Origin: Diphasiastrum complanatum
Lineage: Eukaryota > Streptophyta > Lycopodiopsida > Lycopodiales > Lycopodiaceae
Direction: 5' to 3'
DNA length: 64,000 nucleotides
Assembly: GCA_029204225.1 (NCBI GenBank)
Contig: CM055112.1
Span: forward strand, 43,592,038 to 43,656,037
Shown here piece after piece: positions 33,379 through 43,579 of the stretch. Position 1 is the stretch's first letter. Each line of letters begins with the position of its first letter. The notes under the pieces were generated by a model. The model worked only from the letters and a program-made list of their open reading frames with translations, had not been told where the DNA came from and searched no databases. Made by a program: the position numbers and the translations under genes.

Positions 33379-33392
33379 GGTTATGGGCCCAC
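33379..33392 (+). other. Half-tRNA primer site of copia B
   Basis: GGTTATGGGCCCAC, 2 nt after the LTR end, is identical to the site in copia A and complementary to the tRNA-iMet anticodon arm. Confidence 0.8.
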
Positions 33393-33600
33393 ACATGCAG
33401 TAACCTACACCAGCCAGTCATCAATAAGGAGTGACCAATACTGCCGATTTCCAAGATCGATGTTTCTTGAGGAGTCTATGCACCACCTCTCTGTCTCTCC
33501 TCTTTCTCAACACATGCAACAAGCTCTCTCTACGCATCTGCTCAGGCAGCCTGCGCTCTTTTCTTCCAGGCTGCCGCCTCTTTGATCTTCACACATCACC

Positions 33601-33975
33601 ATGGATTCCAGGGTGATAGAGAAGTTCAATGGTGAGAACTTTCACCTCTGGAAACTGAAGATGCAGATGATCCTCCTTGAAAGAGATTTGTGGGAGATCA
33701 CAAATGGTGATGAACAAAAACCAGAGAGCCTGCAAGAAACAAAAGATTAGATTAGAAAAGACAACAAAGCCAGAGCCTTGATCCTTCTGAGCCTGTGTGA
33801 CAACCAGCTACTTCATGTTAGCAAGGCTAACACTGCAGCAGAAGTGTGGAAGGGAATGCAAGCAACATTTGAAGTGAAGACTGTAGCAAATCAGCTTCAT
33901 TTACGAAAGAAGCTAATGCTGCTAAAAATGTTAGAAGGAGAATCTATGGCAGACTATATTTATAAGATGGACTTG
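33601..33975 (+). pseudogene. gag N-terminus of copia B (truncated)
   Basis: Starts with ATG at 33601. The typical copia gag opening VIEKFNGENFHLWKLKM is present, then LWEITNGDEQ. TAG at 33748-33750 replaces a probable Trp. The frame resumes (IRKDNKARALILLSL...; LRKKLMLLKMLEGESMADYI) and ends at about 33975, where gypsy sequence begins without a visible boundary signal. Confidence 0.8.
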
Positions 33976-33984
33976 AAAGTGGGT

Positions 33985-34715
33985 ATCATCAGGTTCGAGT
34001 TCGTGAAGAGGATGTTCATAAAACTGCCTTGGTTTGATCATTATGAGTATCTTGTGATGCCCTTTTGTTTAACTAATGCCCCAACTACATTCTCATGATG
34101 CTGATGAATGATGTACTCAAACCGTATATGGGTAAGTTTGTTGTAAACTTTATTGATGATATTTTGACTTACAGTGTAGGTGAGGCCAAGCATGTGACCC
34201 ACCTTAGGATTGTGTTGTCTACCTTGAGGGAAAACAAATTGTTTGCTAATGCAAAAAAGAGCGTACCTTTTAAAAAAGAAATTGAGTATCTAGGTCATAT
34301 TGTGACTGCTGATGGAGTAAGACGAGATCCTAATAAAGTTGTTGTGATCGTTGCGTGGCCTGTGCCAGCTGATTTGACAACATTGAAGTCTTTTCTAGGA
34401 TTGGCAGTGTTTTATAAAAAATATGTTAAGAATACTCCTGGATCTTATCACCTTCGATAGATCTAACTCAAAAGAACAAGTTTGGTGAGTGGACTGAACT
34501 TCAACAAGCAAGCTTTGATCAGTTACAGCAAGCTATCGCTGAGTGCGTCACTCTAAAAATTGTTGACCCTGTAAAACCCTATATTTTTGATACGGATGCG
34601 AGTGACATTGCTGTGGGGGCAATGTTGATGCAGGAGGGACGACCTGTAGCCTTTGAGAGCAAGAAGCTCAACTCGACACAGTAGCAGTACCCAACTCATG
34701 AGAAAGAGTTGTTTG
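33985..34715 (+). pseudogene. gypsy D reverse transcriptase and RNase H start (broken)
   Basis: The Ty3/gypsy RT palm is readable: EYLVMPFCLTNAPTTF near 34046-34095, then FIDDILTYS near 34150-34176 (active site F-x-DD), and EYLGHIVTADGV near 34282-34317. The RNase H start is DTDASDIAVGAMLMQ near 34590-34635, then PTHEKELF. Stops at about 34096 and 34458 break the frame. Everything 5' of the palm (gag, protease, fingers) is missing. Confidence 0.8.
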
Positions 34716-34720
34716 TTCCT

Positions 34721-35345
34721 ATGTTGTGCAGCTTTCGATAGCGTCATTGGAGGAGCAGTATCCACCTTCCGCACCACAAAAACATTCATCAAACGAGGAA
34801 CATCAGGATTAGCTTCTGGCAGGATCTCTTCTATTTCCATTGGTTGTTGTTGTTGCTCCACTTGAAGATTAATAGGTGGGTCTCATCTGGTTCCATGGAC
34901 ATTCCTTCCACTGATGTTGTCCCAAGTATCTAAAACATAGATTCTCTCTTTTTGCTCTCTCTTGGTCCTGTGGTGACAACATAGAGCATTGACTCCCTTG
35001 GGCATTAGGCCGCCCATACAACCCTTTGCCTTTCGGAGCATCAACCCCTTTACCCTTTTGGCCATCTGGAGCTTGCCCTTGTCCTTGCCATTGGCCTTTG
35101 AACTTCTTGAATTTGTGCTTACCCCAAGGCATTTGGCCCCCTTGGGCTTGACCACTCGAGGTTTTCGCAACTCGTTCATGAGACTTCTTCCCATCTTCAT
35201 AATAAATAGCCATCTAAATGACATTCTGAACAGTGTGTGTTTGTTCCTTTCGCACAAAAGGCTGCAAACTCTCCCATGAGTCCTTCAATGAAATAAAACA
35301 CATGTAAATACATAGGCACTTCCTCAAGGATTCTCAGCAACGCCT
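34721..35345 (-). pseudogene. Minus-strand gypsy gag fragment with zinc knuckle
   Basis: The reverse strand gives a Gly/Lys/Gln-rich gag tail (KKFKGQWQGQGQAPDGQKGKG) and a degenerate knuckle LCFRYLGQHQWKECPW near 34900-34945, whose second Cys is Tyr. VDTAPPMTLSKAAQ follows. It sits between two plus-strand gypsy RNase H pieces that both contain KELF, so it was either inserted there or marks the junction of two different gypsy copies. Confidence 0.6.
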
Positions 35346-35349
35346 CTCT

Positions 35350-36026
35350 ATATCGATCAACATATTCCACCTATGACAAGGAGCTTTTTGCTGTTATTCA
35401 TGCCCTGAAAGTTTGGAGACATTACTTATATGGCTCTCTGTTTACTATAGTTACTGACCATCAAGCGTTAAAGTATATTAACGATGCGGTCGACCTTAGG
35501 GGTCGTAAGGCCAGATGGTCAGAGATGCTCCAAGAATTTCATTATGACATTGAGTAACGGAAGGGTACTGCTAATAGTGTCGCGGATTGGAGAGGTTAAT
35601 CAGTTAAGCTTTTCTGAGATCCAATCTGAGTTGTATCTGTCCTTAAGAGATTTGTGTAAGACCGATAGGTACTTCAGTCATATTTGGCTAGACGTCCTGG
35701 CAGGTTCTTCTAGATCTAGTGATGAGCTTGGAATGCAGGATTCCAAGATTTCTCCTCAGGACAAGATATAGAGAGACTATTCTATTAGGAATGGGTTGTT
35801 TTTCCGGAATGGAAAAGTTTGTGTGCCAGAAAATGATGATATAAGGGCCCAAATCCTGCATGAATGTCATGACAGCCCGTGTGCAGGGCACCCTGGTGCT
35901 CAAAGGACACTTGACTTAGTAAAAAGGAATCTTTACTGGCCAAATTTAAAAAGTCAAGTGGAGGCATATGTTCGCAAGTGTGCACAATGCCAAGTTAACA
36001 AAGCTGAAAGACTTAAGGCAGCTGGT
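35350..36026 (+). pseudogene. gypsy D RNase H end and integrase zinc domain
   Basis: Reads YDKELFAVIHALKVWRHYLY near 35364-35423, TDHQALKYI, then RGRKARWSEML. TAA at about 35556 and TAG at about 35770 break the frame. The integrase H2C2 domain follows: HECHDSPCAGHPGAQRT near 35860-35910, and CAQCQVNKAERLKAAG ending at about 36023. It is interrupted there by copia I; the integrase core resumes at 42181. Confidence 0.8.
36022..36026. other. Target site duplication of copia I, left
   Basis: CTGGT, identical to 42176-42180. Confidence 0.85.
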
Positions 36027-36707
36027 TGTAGAAATTACAGCAAATAAGGATCCTAAAACACTTGAAATGATGAGGGAAACAATAGATTATGATTTCATAA
36101 GATTAGCACAAGTTGAACCATCAAAATCCATCAAAAATCTATGATTGAACCTCACTAAATGGCCCAAATCCTTGAAGAAGGCTTCACACGTGTGAAAGTA
36201 CGGCCTCCCACAGTCTGAGTACTGTACACCAGACCTACATTCAATCCTATAATCATTAGTAATCACAAGTACTCAAACAATTATGAACATAGAGAGCAAT
36301 TGCACCATTATGAGAGAAAAAACATGAAATTGCTTGATTGATTTTGGTGAGATATCATCACCTATATATACATGATCCACACGGTTTTGGGCAGGTATGA
36401 GTAGCCCTAAACCTATCCCTAATGATAATTTTGGTGGATCTTTCATCCCTACCAAGTTAGGGTTGGAATCTTGGAGATCCCTCAACAATGCAAAAATTAC
36501 CAAAAATAGCTCCTATTTTTTCTCCCTTGTATCTAAGCATAATTTGGACTCATTCCAAAGGTTCTAACACTTAGGTCTACTTGAGAACATCCTTATGAAT
36601 GGAATCCTATGCTATTTGGCACGTGTGACAAGCCACATCATGACCATCTAACTATTTACAAGTCATATGACCAAAACTAGTAAAGCTAGAATTGTGAATT
36701 TTTAACA
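36027..36707 (-). repeat. 3' LTR of copia I
   Basis: 681 bp. In element orientation it starts TGTTAAAAATTC and ends ATTTCTACA. It holds a TATATATAGG box on the minus strand near 36362-36371. Confidence 0.93.
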
Positions 36708-36720
36708 CTCCTCCTCACTA
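36708..36720 (-). other. Polypurine tract of copia I
   Basis: The minus strand reads AGTGAGGAGGAG immediately before the 3' LTR; it primes plus-strand DNA synthesis in LTR elements. Confidence 0.75.
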
Positions 36721-36721
36721 T

Positions 36722-39700
36722 CTAGCTTGGTTCAATCATTGCTTTACTAATCACTCCAAGTGATGATCTGAACTTCATAAAAGGTGTCTTTTGAAGTGGT
36801 TTAGTAAGTAGATCAGCTACACATTCATTGCTTGGAACATGCTCCAAAGCAATCTCCTTGGCTTGCACCATTTCTCTCACAAAGTGATGGCATATTTCAA
36901 TGTGCTTAGATCTTTCATGGAAGATTGGGTTAGATGCAAGGTGTTGGGCTGATATATTGTCATTGTAGATGATTGGTGCCTCCTCTGAATCCATGATCTT
37001 TAGTTCCACCAATAATCTCTTGATCCAAAGTACCTCCTTTGTAGTGGTTGTCAAAGCTTTGTACTCGGCCTCGGTTGAAGATAGAGATATAGTTTCTTGC
37101 TTTTTTGAAAGCCATGAAACCACACCTTCTCCTATGAAAGTTGAATAGGCACTTGTTGATTTCCTATCCCTCTTGTCCCCTGCAAAATCTGAATCACTAA
37201 ATGCATGAAGGTTAATCACATCTCCTCTATATAGAATCCCAAAATCCAATGTACCCGAGATGTATCTTAGAATCCTCTTAGCCTTTTTCATATTCAATGG
37301 CTTTTGCATGGATTGGCTCAACCTACATACACTAAAGCTAAGATCTGGTCTAGTTATAGTGATCCACATTAAGGAACCTATAAGTTGCCTAAACAAAGTG
37401 ATGTCCATGAAGGATCTTTCATCATCTTCATTTGGCACTTTTACATCTTGCTCCATTGGTGTGTCAACACTTTTGCATACTTCCATCTTAAACTTCTTCA
37501 AAAGACTTTGAGCATAGTTTACTTGACTTATAAAGATAAAATCAGACCCTCTAAGTACTTCTATGCCTAAGATGAAGTGAAGACACCCTAGATCTACCCT
37601 CTTGAACTCTAAGGATAGATCTATCTTGATTTTTTCAATACCATCAACACTATTTCCACTAATGATGATGTCATCTACATAAATGAGTAAAAGTACAATA
37701 CCAACATCATCAAACTTAATGTAAAGAGTGGGATCATATTCACTTTGAACAAAAGAAAGTGAAATAAGATAGCAATGTAGTCTTGAATTCCAACATCTCG
37801 AGGCTTGCTTCAAGCCATAGATGCTTCTTTGGAGATGGCATACTTTGTTCTCCATTCCATGCTTGATGAACCCTTGTGGCTGCTCCATATAGATATCCTC
37901 TTCCAAAAAACCATTCAATAAAGCATTAGAGACATCCATTTGACATAGAATCCATCCAAAATGTGATGCAAGTGCAATGATTAGTCTTATTGTGACCATC
38001 TTGGCCACGGGTGCAAAAGTTTCCTCATAGTCTATCCCTCTCTCTTGAGCATAACCTTTTGCAACTAATCTTGCTTTATGTTTGTTAACACTCCCATTTG
38101 CATTCAACTTAAGCTTGAAGACCCACTTGCATCCTATTACATTCCTTTGAGGTCTCTCAACAAGCAACCAAGTTTCATTCTCAATCAAGGCATCATACTC
38201 ATCCAACATAGCTTTATACCATTCTTTGGAGTTCAATGCATCTTCAACATTAGACGGTTCTTCAAAACTAGATAAAGCATAAGAAGTGGATGAGATACCC
38301 TCAACTTGCTGTCCTTTGCCTTGATATGTGAGCCTTGATGGCTCCACTTTTGCCCTTGAAGATCTCCTTGGTGTGATAGGTGGGTTTGGTGCTTGCTCCT
38401 CCATGAGCTCCTCCTCAAAACCAAGATCTTGCTCCTCGGCCATCTTCTTCTTGATTGTTGGAGCACTTGAGCCTTCTTCAAGCATATGCATATGATGTTC
38501 ATCAAAGATGACATCCCTTGAAACAACAAATTTGTTCAAGGATGAGAGATAGACTTTGTAGCCCTTGCTTGAGCTTGCATATCCAAGCATGATCCCTCTT
38601 GTGAAAGATGGATCCTCCTTGGTCCTTGTTTCCAATGGCACATGCACATAACATATACACCCAAAAACTTTCAAGTGATTAAGATTGGGTTTCTTTCCAT
38701 ACAACATCTCATAAGGAGTTTTGCCTTCAATTGCTTTGCAAGACACTCTATTCATCAAGTAGTTTGCACATACAAGAGATTCACCCCAAAAGGATTTGGG
38801 CAAACAAGCATCTAATCTTAAAGCCTTAGAACATTCACATAATGTTCTATTCCTTCTTTCAGCAACTCCATTTTGTTGAGGAGTGTAAGGACAAGAAGTC
38901 TCTTTCTTGATCCCTTCCTCCTCACAAAAGGCCTTGAACTCATTGGAGATGAATTCTCCACCATTGTCACTTCTAAGAATCTTGATGCTATGATTATGAT
39001 GCTTTTCCACAAACAACTTGAACTTTACAAAAGTATCAAATACTTGAGACTTGAAGGAAAGTAAGAACACCCAACAATATCTTGAGTAGTCATCAATGAA
39101 GGTTAAAAACATGGATGAACCTCCATTAGATTTGGTGCTAGCAATGTGCACATCCGAGTGTATGAGTTCAAGAGGATGAGATGACTTTGTGATGGAGTTA
39201 GGAAACACCTTCTTATGTGCCTTGGATAAGGCACAAGCTTCACAAACCTTGTCTTCCTTCCCAATAGACCTTGGTAGGCCTAAAGCATACTCCTCCTTGA
39301 TCATAGCCTCCATGGAACCCGAGTTGACATGTCCAAGTCTTTTGTGCCATAAAGTAAAGGTAGATATCTTGCTCTTCTCGGCCAACATGACAACATTAGT
39401 ATCCACAAATGCATCCAGCTTATAAAGTTTGCCAAGTCTAGTGCCCTTAGCCACTATCTTACCCTTCTTCTTGATGAAACATTCATTTGAAGCAAAGTCA
39501 ACATTGAAACCATTGTCTACCATTTGGCCAACACTTAGTAGATTCTTTGTTATTGTAGGAATGTACAAAACACCTTCTATGTTGATCTTTTTGGAAGATC
39601 CTAAGCAAAGGGGAATGCTACCAACTCCTTCAATCTTACAAGCTTCATCATTTGCTGTATATATAGACTTTATAGGTCCATCATAAGATAAGAGAGAAGA

Positions 39701-40606
39701 GAAAAACTCCCTTTTACTAGTCATGTGTGAACTAGCACCCGAGTCAATCCACCAAGGATCTTCTCCTTTGAAGCTTGTTGAAGAAAATATGGACATCATG
39801 AGAGAGTCCTCATGTGAACTCTCCTCCTCCTCCTCTTTGCTCATGTTGGCTTGGCTTTGATCTTGCTTCCTCTTGAAGCATTCCGAGGCATAATGCCCCA
39901 TCATGCTACAATAGTAGCACTTCACCTTTGATTTGTCCTTCTTGACTTTGGTGGTTGATGGAGATGCCTTTGGGGGTCCTTCTTGATCCTCAAGCTTTGT
40001 AGACTTCTTGAATGTTGATACTTTGCCTTTGGACTTGCCTTTGCCTTTGGTGAAGAGAGCTTGGTCATCTCCACATTGGATGGAAAGCCTATCCATCCTC
40101 TCTTGCATTTGGCTCCTTCTTGATTCCTCGACCATGAGTGTGCCTTGGAGTTCTTCAAGTATGGGTAGCTTACCCATAATTGCATATCCCTGAACCATAT
40201 TGTCAAATTCAAAGCTTAGTCCATTCAATATGAGTTGAACAAGCTCTTCATCCTTGATAGGATCACCTATAAAGGCTAGCTCTTTGTTCAATTCCTTTAC
40301 TCTTAGGACAAAAGTATGTGCACTCTCTCCTTTCTTTTGATAGCTTCTATAGATTTGATTCTTCAAAGCTAACATTCTAGTTTGGTTCTTAGATTCATAG
40401 ACCTTTTGCAAAGTCTCCCAGGCATCTTGAGCTGAAGTGCAATCTCCTACCTCTCTTAAGAGTTCATTTGCAACATTCATTTTTATGCAATGTAGTGCAA
40501 CATTGCACCTCTTGATGTATTTGGCTTTTTCTTGAGGATGAATAGGTTCACCCTCCTTACCATTTACAATTTCCATCAGATCTTGCATGATCATGATAGA
40601 TTCCAT
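36722..40606 (-). CDS. copia I Gag-Pol polyprotein
   Basis: 1294 residues without a stop. Order: gag (UBN2 type) 1-225; CCHC knuckle CYYCSMMGHYASEC at 230-243; protease WWIDSGASSHM with DSG at 288-290; pre-integrase and HHCC zinc domain (HKRLGHVN 421-428, CEAC 455-458). The integrase core has Asp485, Asp547 and Glu583 (35-residue D-E spacing). RT has its first Asp at 891 and YVDD at 976-979. RNase H has SDSDFAGD at 1137-1144, STEAEY at 1177-1182, and a C-terminus ADLLTKPL. The Met used is internal: the conserved NYSIWKVRM motif lies just upstream in the same frame, behind a TGA. The likely original ATG is at 40683 in another frame. Neighbours are the element's own LTRs. Confidence 0.92.
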   Translation of the reverse strand: MESIMIMQDLMEIVNGKEGEPIHPQEKAKYIKRCNVALHCIKMNVANELLREVGDCTSAQDAWETLQKVYESKNQTRMLALKNQIYRSYQKKGESAHTFVLRVKELNKELAFIGDPIKDEELVQLILNGLSFEFDNMVQGYAIMGKLPILEELQGTLMVEESRRSQMQERMDRLSIQCGDDQALFTKGKGKSKGKVSTFKKSTKLEDQEGPPKASPSTTKVKKDKSKVKCYYCSMMGHYASECFKRKQDQSQANMSKEEEEESSHEDSLMMSIFSSTSFKGEDPWWIDSGASSHMTSKREFFSSLLSYDGPIKSIYTANDEACKIEGVGSIPLCLGSSKKINIEGVLYIPTITKNLLSVGQMVDNGFNVDFASNECFIKKKGKIVAKGTRLGKLYKLDAFVDTNVVMLAEKSKISTFTLWHKRLGHVNSGSMEAMIKEEYALGLPRSIGKEDKVCEACALSKAHKKVFPNSITKSSHPLELIHSDVHIASTKSNGGSSMFLTFIDDYSRYCWVFLLSFKSQVFDTFVKFKLFVEKHHNHSIKILRSDNGGEFISNEFKAFCEEEGIKKETSCPYTPQQNGVAERRNRTLCECSKALRLDACLPKSFWGESLVCANYLMNRVSCKAIEGKTPYEMLYGKKPNLNHLKVFGCICYVHVPLETRTKEDPSFTRGIMLGYASSSKGYKVYLSSLNKFVVSRDVIFDEHHMHMLEEGSSAPTIKKKMAEEQDLGFEEELMEEQAPNPPITPRRSSRAKVEPSRLTYQGKGQQVEGISSTSYALSSFEEPSNVEDALNSKEWYKAMLDEYDALIENETWLLVERPQRNVIGCKWVFKLKLNANGSVNKHKARLVAKGYAQERGIDYEETFAPVAKMVTIRLIIALASHFGWILCQMDVSNALLNGFLEEDIYMEQPQGFIKHGMENKVCHLQRSIYGLKQASRCWNSRLHCYLISLSFVQSEYDPTLYIKFDDVGIVLLLIYVDDIIISGNSVDGIEKIKIDLSLEFKRVDLGCLHFILGIEVLRGSDFIFISQVNYAQSLLKKFKMEVCKSVDTPMEQDVKVPNEDDERSFMDITLFRQLIGSLMWITITRPDLSFSVCRLSQSMQKPLNMKKAKRILRYISGTLDFGILYRGDVINLHAFSDSDFAGDKRDRKSTSAYSTFIGEGVVSWLSKKQETISLSSTEAEYKALTTTTKEVLWIKRLLVELKIMDSEEAPIIYNDNISAQHLASNPIFHERSKHIEICHHFVREMVQAKEIALEHVPSNECVADLLTKPLQKTPFMKFRSSLGVISKAMIEPS

Positions 40607-41480
40607 TCTAACTTTCCATATGGAATAGTTAGTTTTGTTGACCTTTCATTAGTATCTAAAAGATATGCATTTATAGATGCCATCTAGTCTCCTAATCAAG
40701 GACTTAACACAAATGAAGGTTACTTCTATTGATTTGATTGAAGGTCTATCTTATCCCACTTCTTAGGGACCTGAAAAGATCAGTAATAGACTTCCTATAA
40801 AGATCTAAGAATGATCTCTAACAAAATCAAATCATAGAATACTAGAAACAATGCACTTGCTTGATTGAAGTAGACAATACTAGTAGAATTGCCCCTCTTT
40901 CTATAAAGAACATTAAAGCTTCCAAATGATCTGATCAAGAGTGAATTTCAGCAACCTAATATACTTCCAAAATCACTTGTAAAAGAGCTAAATGGAACTT
41001 AATGAGGATGCAACACAATCTACTATCCAATCACAAGCAAAAAATGATCAAAATTGATGAAAAATTGATCTAATTTGGTGCATAAGTCAAGCAATGGTTG
41101 GACTGAACCTAAATCACTTTAGGAGGTGCCTACTACACCTTAGAACAGCCTTGAAGAGTCCCCAAAACTCTGATATTCCCTCTCCTTGAATGCTAGAAAG
41201 CCTCCTCTATGAAATCACCTCCAAAACTCGCTTAGAAATCAATGCTTGGAGCAAGCAAAACTTGCTATCTTGGTAATGTGAATTGAATTCAACTTTGCCT
41301 CTGGTTTTAGACACCTAAACACCTGCAAATGAAGTCACACAACACCAATCTCCAATGTATTTGACTCACTTTGAGTTCTAGAATCAATACTAGATGCTAA
41401 GATCCAATCTAGACAAGATTTAGATCAAAAATTGTGATCAAATTGAATGAAAACCAAGGATTTAGCTCATTTCAACCTTT
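40607..41480 (-). other. 5' untranslated leader and broken gag start of copia I
   Basis: The minus-strand leader runs from the primer site to the polyprotein. An ATG at 40683-40681 opens about 30 codons (MASINAYLLDTNERSTK...) whose frame differs from that of NYSIWKVRM by one base, suggesting a single-nucleotide indel between 40625 and 40650. Confidence 0.6.
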
Positions 41481-41494
41481 AGGCTCTGATACCA
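41481..41494 (-). other. Primer binding site of copia I
   Basis: The minus strand reads TGGTATCAGAGCCT directly adjoining the 5' LTR. It is complementary to the 3' end of plant tRNA-iMet. Confidence 0.9.
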
Positions 41495-42175
41495 TGTAGA
41501 AATTACAGCAAATAAGGATCCTAAAACACTTGAAATGATGAGGGAAACAATAGATTATGATTTCATAAGATTAGCACAAGTTGAACCATCAAAATCCATC
41601 AAAAATCTATGATTGAACCTCACTAAATGGCCCAAATCCTTGAAGAAGGCTTCACACGTGTGAAAGTACGGCCTCCCACAGTCTGAGTACTGTACACCAG
41701 ACCTACATTCAATCCTATAATCATTAGTAATCACAAGTACTCAAACAATTATGAACATAGAGAGCAATTGCACCATTATGAGAGAAAAAACATGAAATTG
41801 CTTGATTGATTTTGGTGAGATATCATCACCTATATATACATGATCCACACGGTTTTGGGCAGGTATGAGTAGCCCTAAACCTATCCCTAATGATAATTTT
41901 GGTGGATCTTTCATCCCTACCAAGTTAGGGTTGGAATCTTGGAGATCCCTCAACAATGCAAAAGTTACCAAAAATAGCTCCTATTTTTTCTCCCTTGTAT
42001 CTAAGCATAATTTGGACTCATTCCAAAGGTTCTAACACTTAGTTCTACTTGAGAACATCCTTATGAATGGAATCCTATGCTATTTGGCACGTGTGACAAG
42101 CCACATCATGACCATCTAACTATTTACAAGTCATATGACCAAAACTAGTCAAGCTAGAATTGTGAATTTTTAACA
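41495..42175 (-). repeat. 5' LTR of copia I
   Basis: 681 bp, differing from 36027-36707 at three sites (near 41960, 42044 and 42150). It contains the promoter TATA (TATATATAGG on the minus strand, about 41830-41840). Confidence 0.93.
41830..41840 (-). promoter_or_regulatory. TATA box in the 5' LTR of copia I
   Basis: TGTATATATAGG-type box on the minus strand, about 340 nt into the LTR, followed downstream by the leader. Confidence 0.5.
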
Positions 42176-42180
42176 CTGGT
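42176..42180. other. Target site duplication of copia I, right
   Basis: CTGGT, matching 36022-36026. Confidence 0.85.
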
Positions 42181-43294
42181 TTGTTAATGCCCTTGGAAAT
42201 TCCCGAAAGAACGTGGGAAAGCATTTCCATGGACTTTGTGGTTGGGCTACCTTGGACGGGGAAGCAAAATGGCCATTTGGGTAATAGTGGACAATAACTA
42301 AAATGGCGCAGTTCATACCAACTAAGCAAACTGTCAAAGCTTTTGAACTTGCTCAGCTTTTCGTTGAAAAGCTGTTCAGGTTGTTTGGTTTGCCGAATGA
42401 CATTGTTAGTGATCGAGATCCAAAGTTCACTAGCAAATTCTAGCAAGCGGTCTTTGAAAAATTAGAGACCACCTTACGTTTGGGGTCATCAGATCATCCT
42501 GAATCGGATGGTCAAACAGAGAGGACAAACCAGTCTATGGAAGAAATGCTTTGGGCATATGTTTTTAGAAGACAGTCGGATTAAGAAAGGTACCTTCCAA
42601 TGATTGAGTTTGCGTATGACAGCGCAAAGCACTCAGCGACGGGTTTTAGTCCATTTTCTTTGATGTATGGTTTCCAGCCTAGGGCTCCCATTTCAGTGGG
42701 CCTCAAAGGCCTCAAGGTTAAGGCAGCAGTAGATTTCCTACATGATATGCAAGAAATGTTGCTTGTTGCTCGCAAAAATGTAAAACGGCTCAGGATAGAA
42801 CCCAGTTTTACGCTAATCAAAAGCGACACCCTAGGGTCTACGAGGAGGGGGCTTGGGTATATCTTAGAATCTCAAAAGACTCTAAGGTATTAAAGAATGA
42901 GAAATGTCCTAAGTTATCACCTCGTTACGCAGGGCCATTCCATATAGTAAAGAAATTTCATCGGAATGCGTATCAACTAGAACTTCCTCAAGATGTTAAG
43001 GTACATCCAATTTTTCACATTAGTCGTTTAAAGGAACGACTTGGTGGAAAGGATGACTTGATGCCTCAGGAGGACTTAGTTCAGTTGGAGGACCTATAAT
43101 CCTTTGTACCTACTGAACCACAGGCCATTGTTGATGTACGTCAACGTGGGCTCAGGAACCGACAGGTAACTGAGTACTTGGTTTGTTGGAAAGGAAGTTC
43201 CGAGGATGATGATACTTGGGAAAAGGAACATGACCTTAAACTGAGATTCCCTGGATTCCTTCCTTATATAAGAAATTTTTTAAGGAAGAGGGAA
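42181..43294 (+). pseudogene. gypsy D integrase core and C-terminal chromodomain (broken)
   Basis: Continues gypsy D after copia I. The integrase core includes SMDFVVGLP near 42213-42240, FGLPNDIVSDRDPKFTS near 42386-42435 and HPESDGQTERTNQSM near 42495-42540. TAG at about 42442 falls where Trp is usual (KFWQ). GPFHIVKKFHRNAYQLELP and HPIFHISRLK follow. The final about 60 residues (PQAIVDVRQRGLRN...VTEYLVCWKGSSEDDDTWE) are a chromodomain, marking D as a chromovirus. The frame ends at TAG 43297-43299, overlapping the LTR start. Confidence 0.85.
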
Positions 43295-43579
43295 TGTTAG
43301 GGACCCAACTCCCTTGGGTCCCAAACCCAGACTTGAGATTGGATGATGACTAGGCCTGTAGACTTGACCAGTGACTCGTGAACATGCATGGTTGCCATGT
43401 GTCATGATCTAGGTGTGCGCATGGCTTGGAGTCTCTCTCCTTGGAGGTATACAAGGGGAGGAGGACTCATTTGCCATCCATTCTATCTACCTAGGAGGAG
43501 GTGGATGGAGAGCGTGTGCACGGCCAGGATATTTGCTAGCATGAGGCAGGAGATGGCTGAGAGCCTAGGCGGTGGTATG
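43295..43579 (+). repeat. 3' LTR of gypsy D, beginning (interrupted)
   Basis: A purine tract GGAAGAGGGAA precedes TGTTAGGGACCC at 43295, as expected for a 3' LTR. It runs into element J at 43580. Where the rest of the LTR resumes (possibly from 46153) is inferred, since no second copy is present to align. Confidence 0.6.

Larger units (their letters stand above)
36027..42175 (-). mobile_element. Young, nearly intact copia element I (6149 bp)
   Basis: Complete LTR element on the minus strand. The 5-bp duplication is CTGGT. The two 681-bp LTRs differ at three positions that I can see. A tRNA-iMet primer site abuts the 5' LTR, a polypurine tract abuts the 3' LTR, and there is one 1294-codon open frame with every copia domain. 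It is inserted in the integrase of gypsy D. Apart from a probable one-base shift at the gag start it looks recently active. Confidence 0.93.

Noticed and set aside
36273-36503. 76-codon frame duplicated at 41741-41971
   Set aside because: It lies within the LTRs of copia I, so the duplication is simply the LTR pair.
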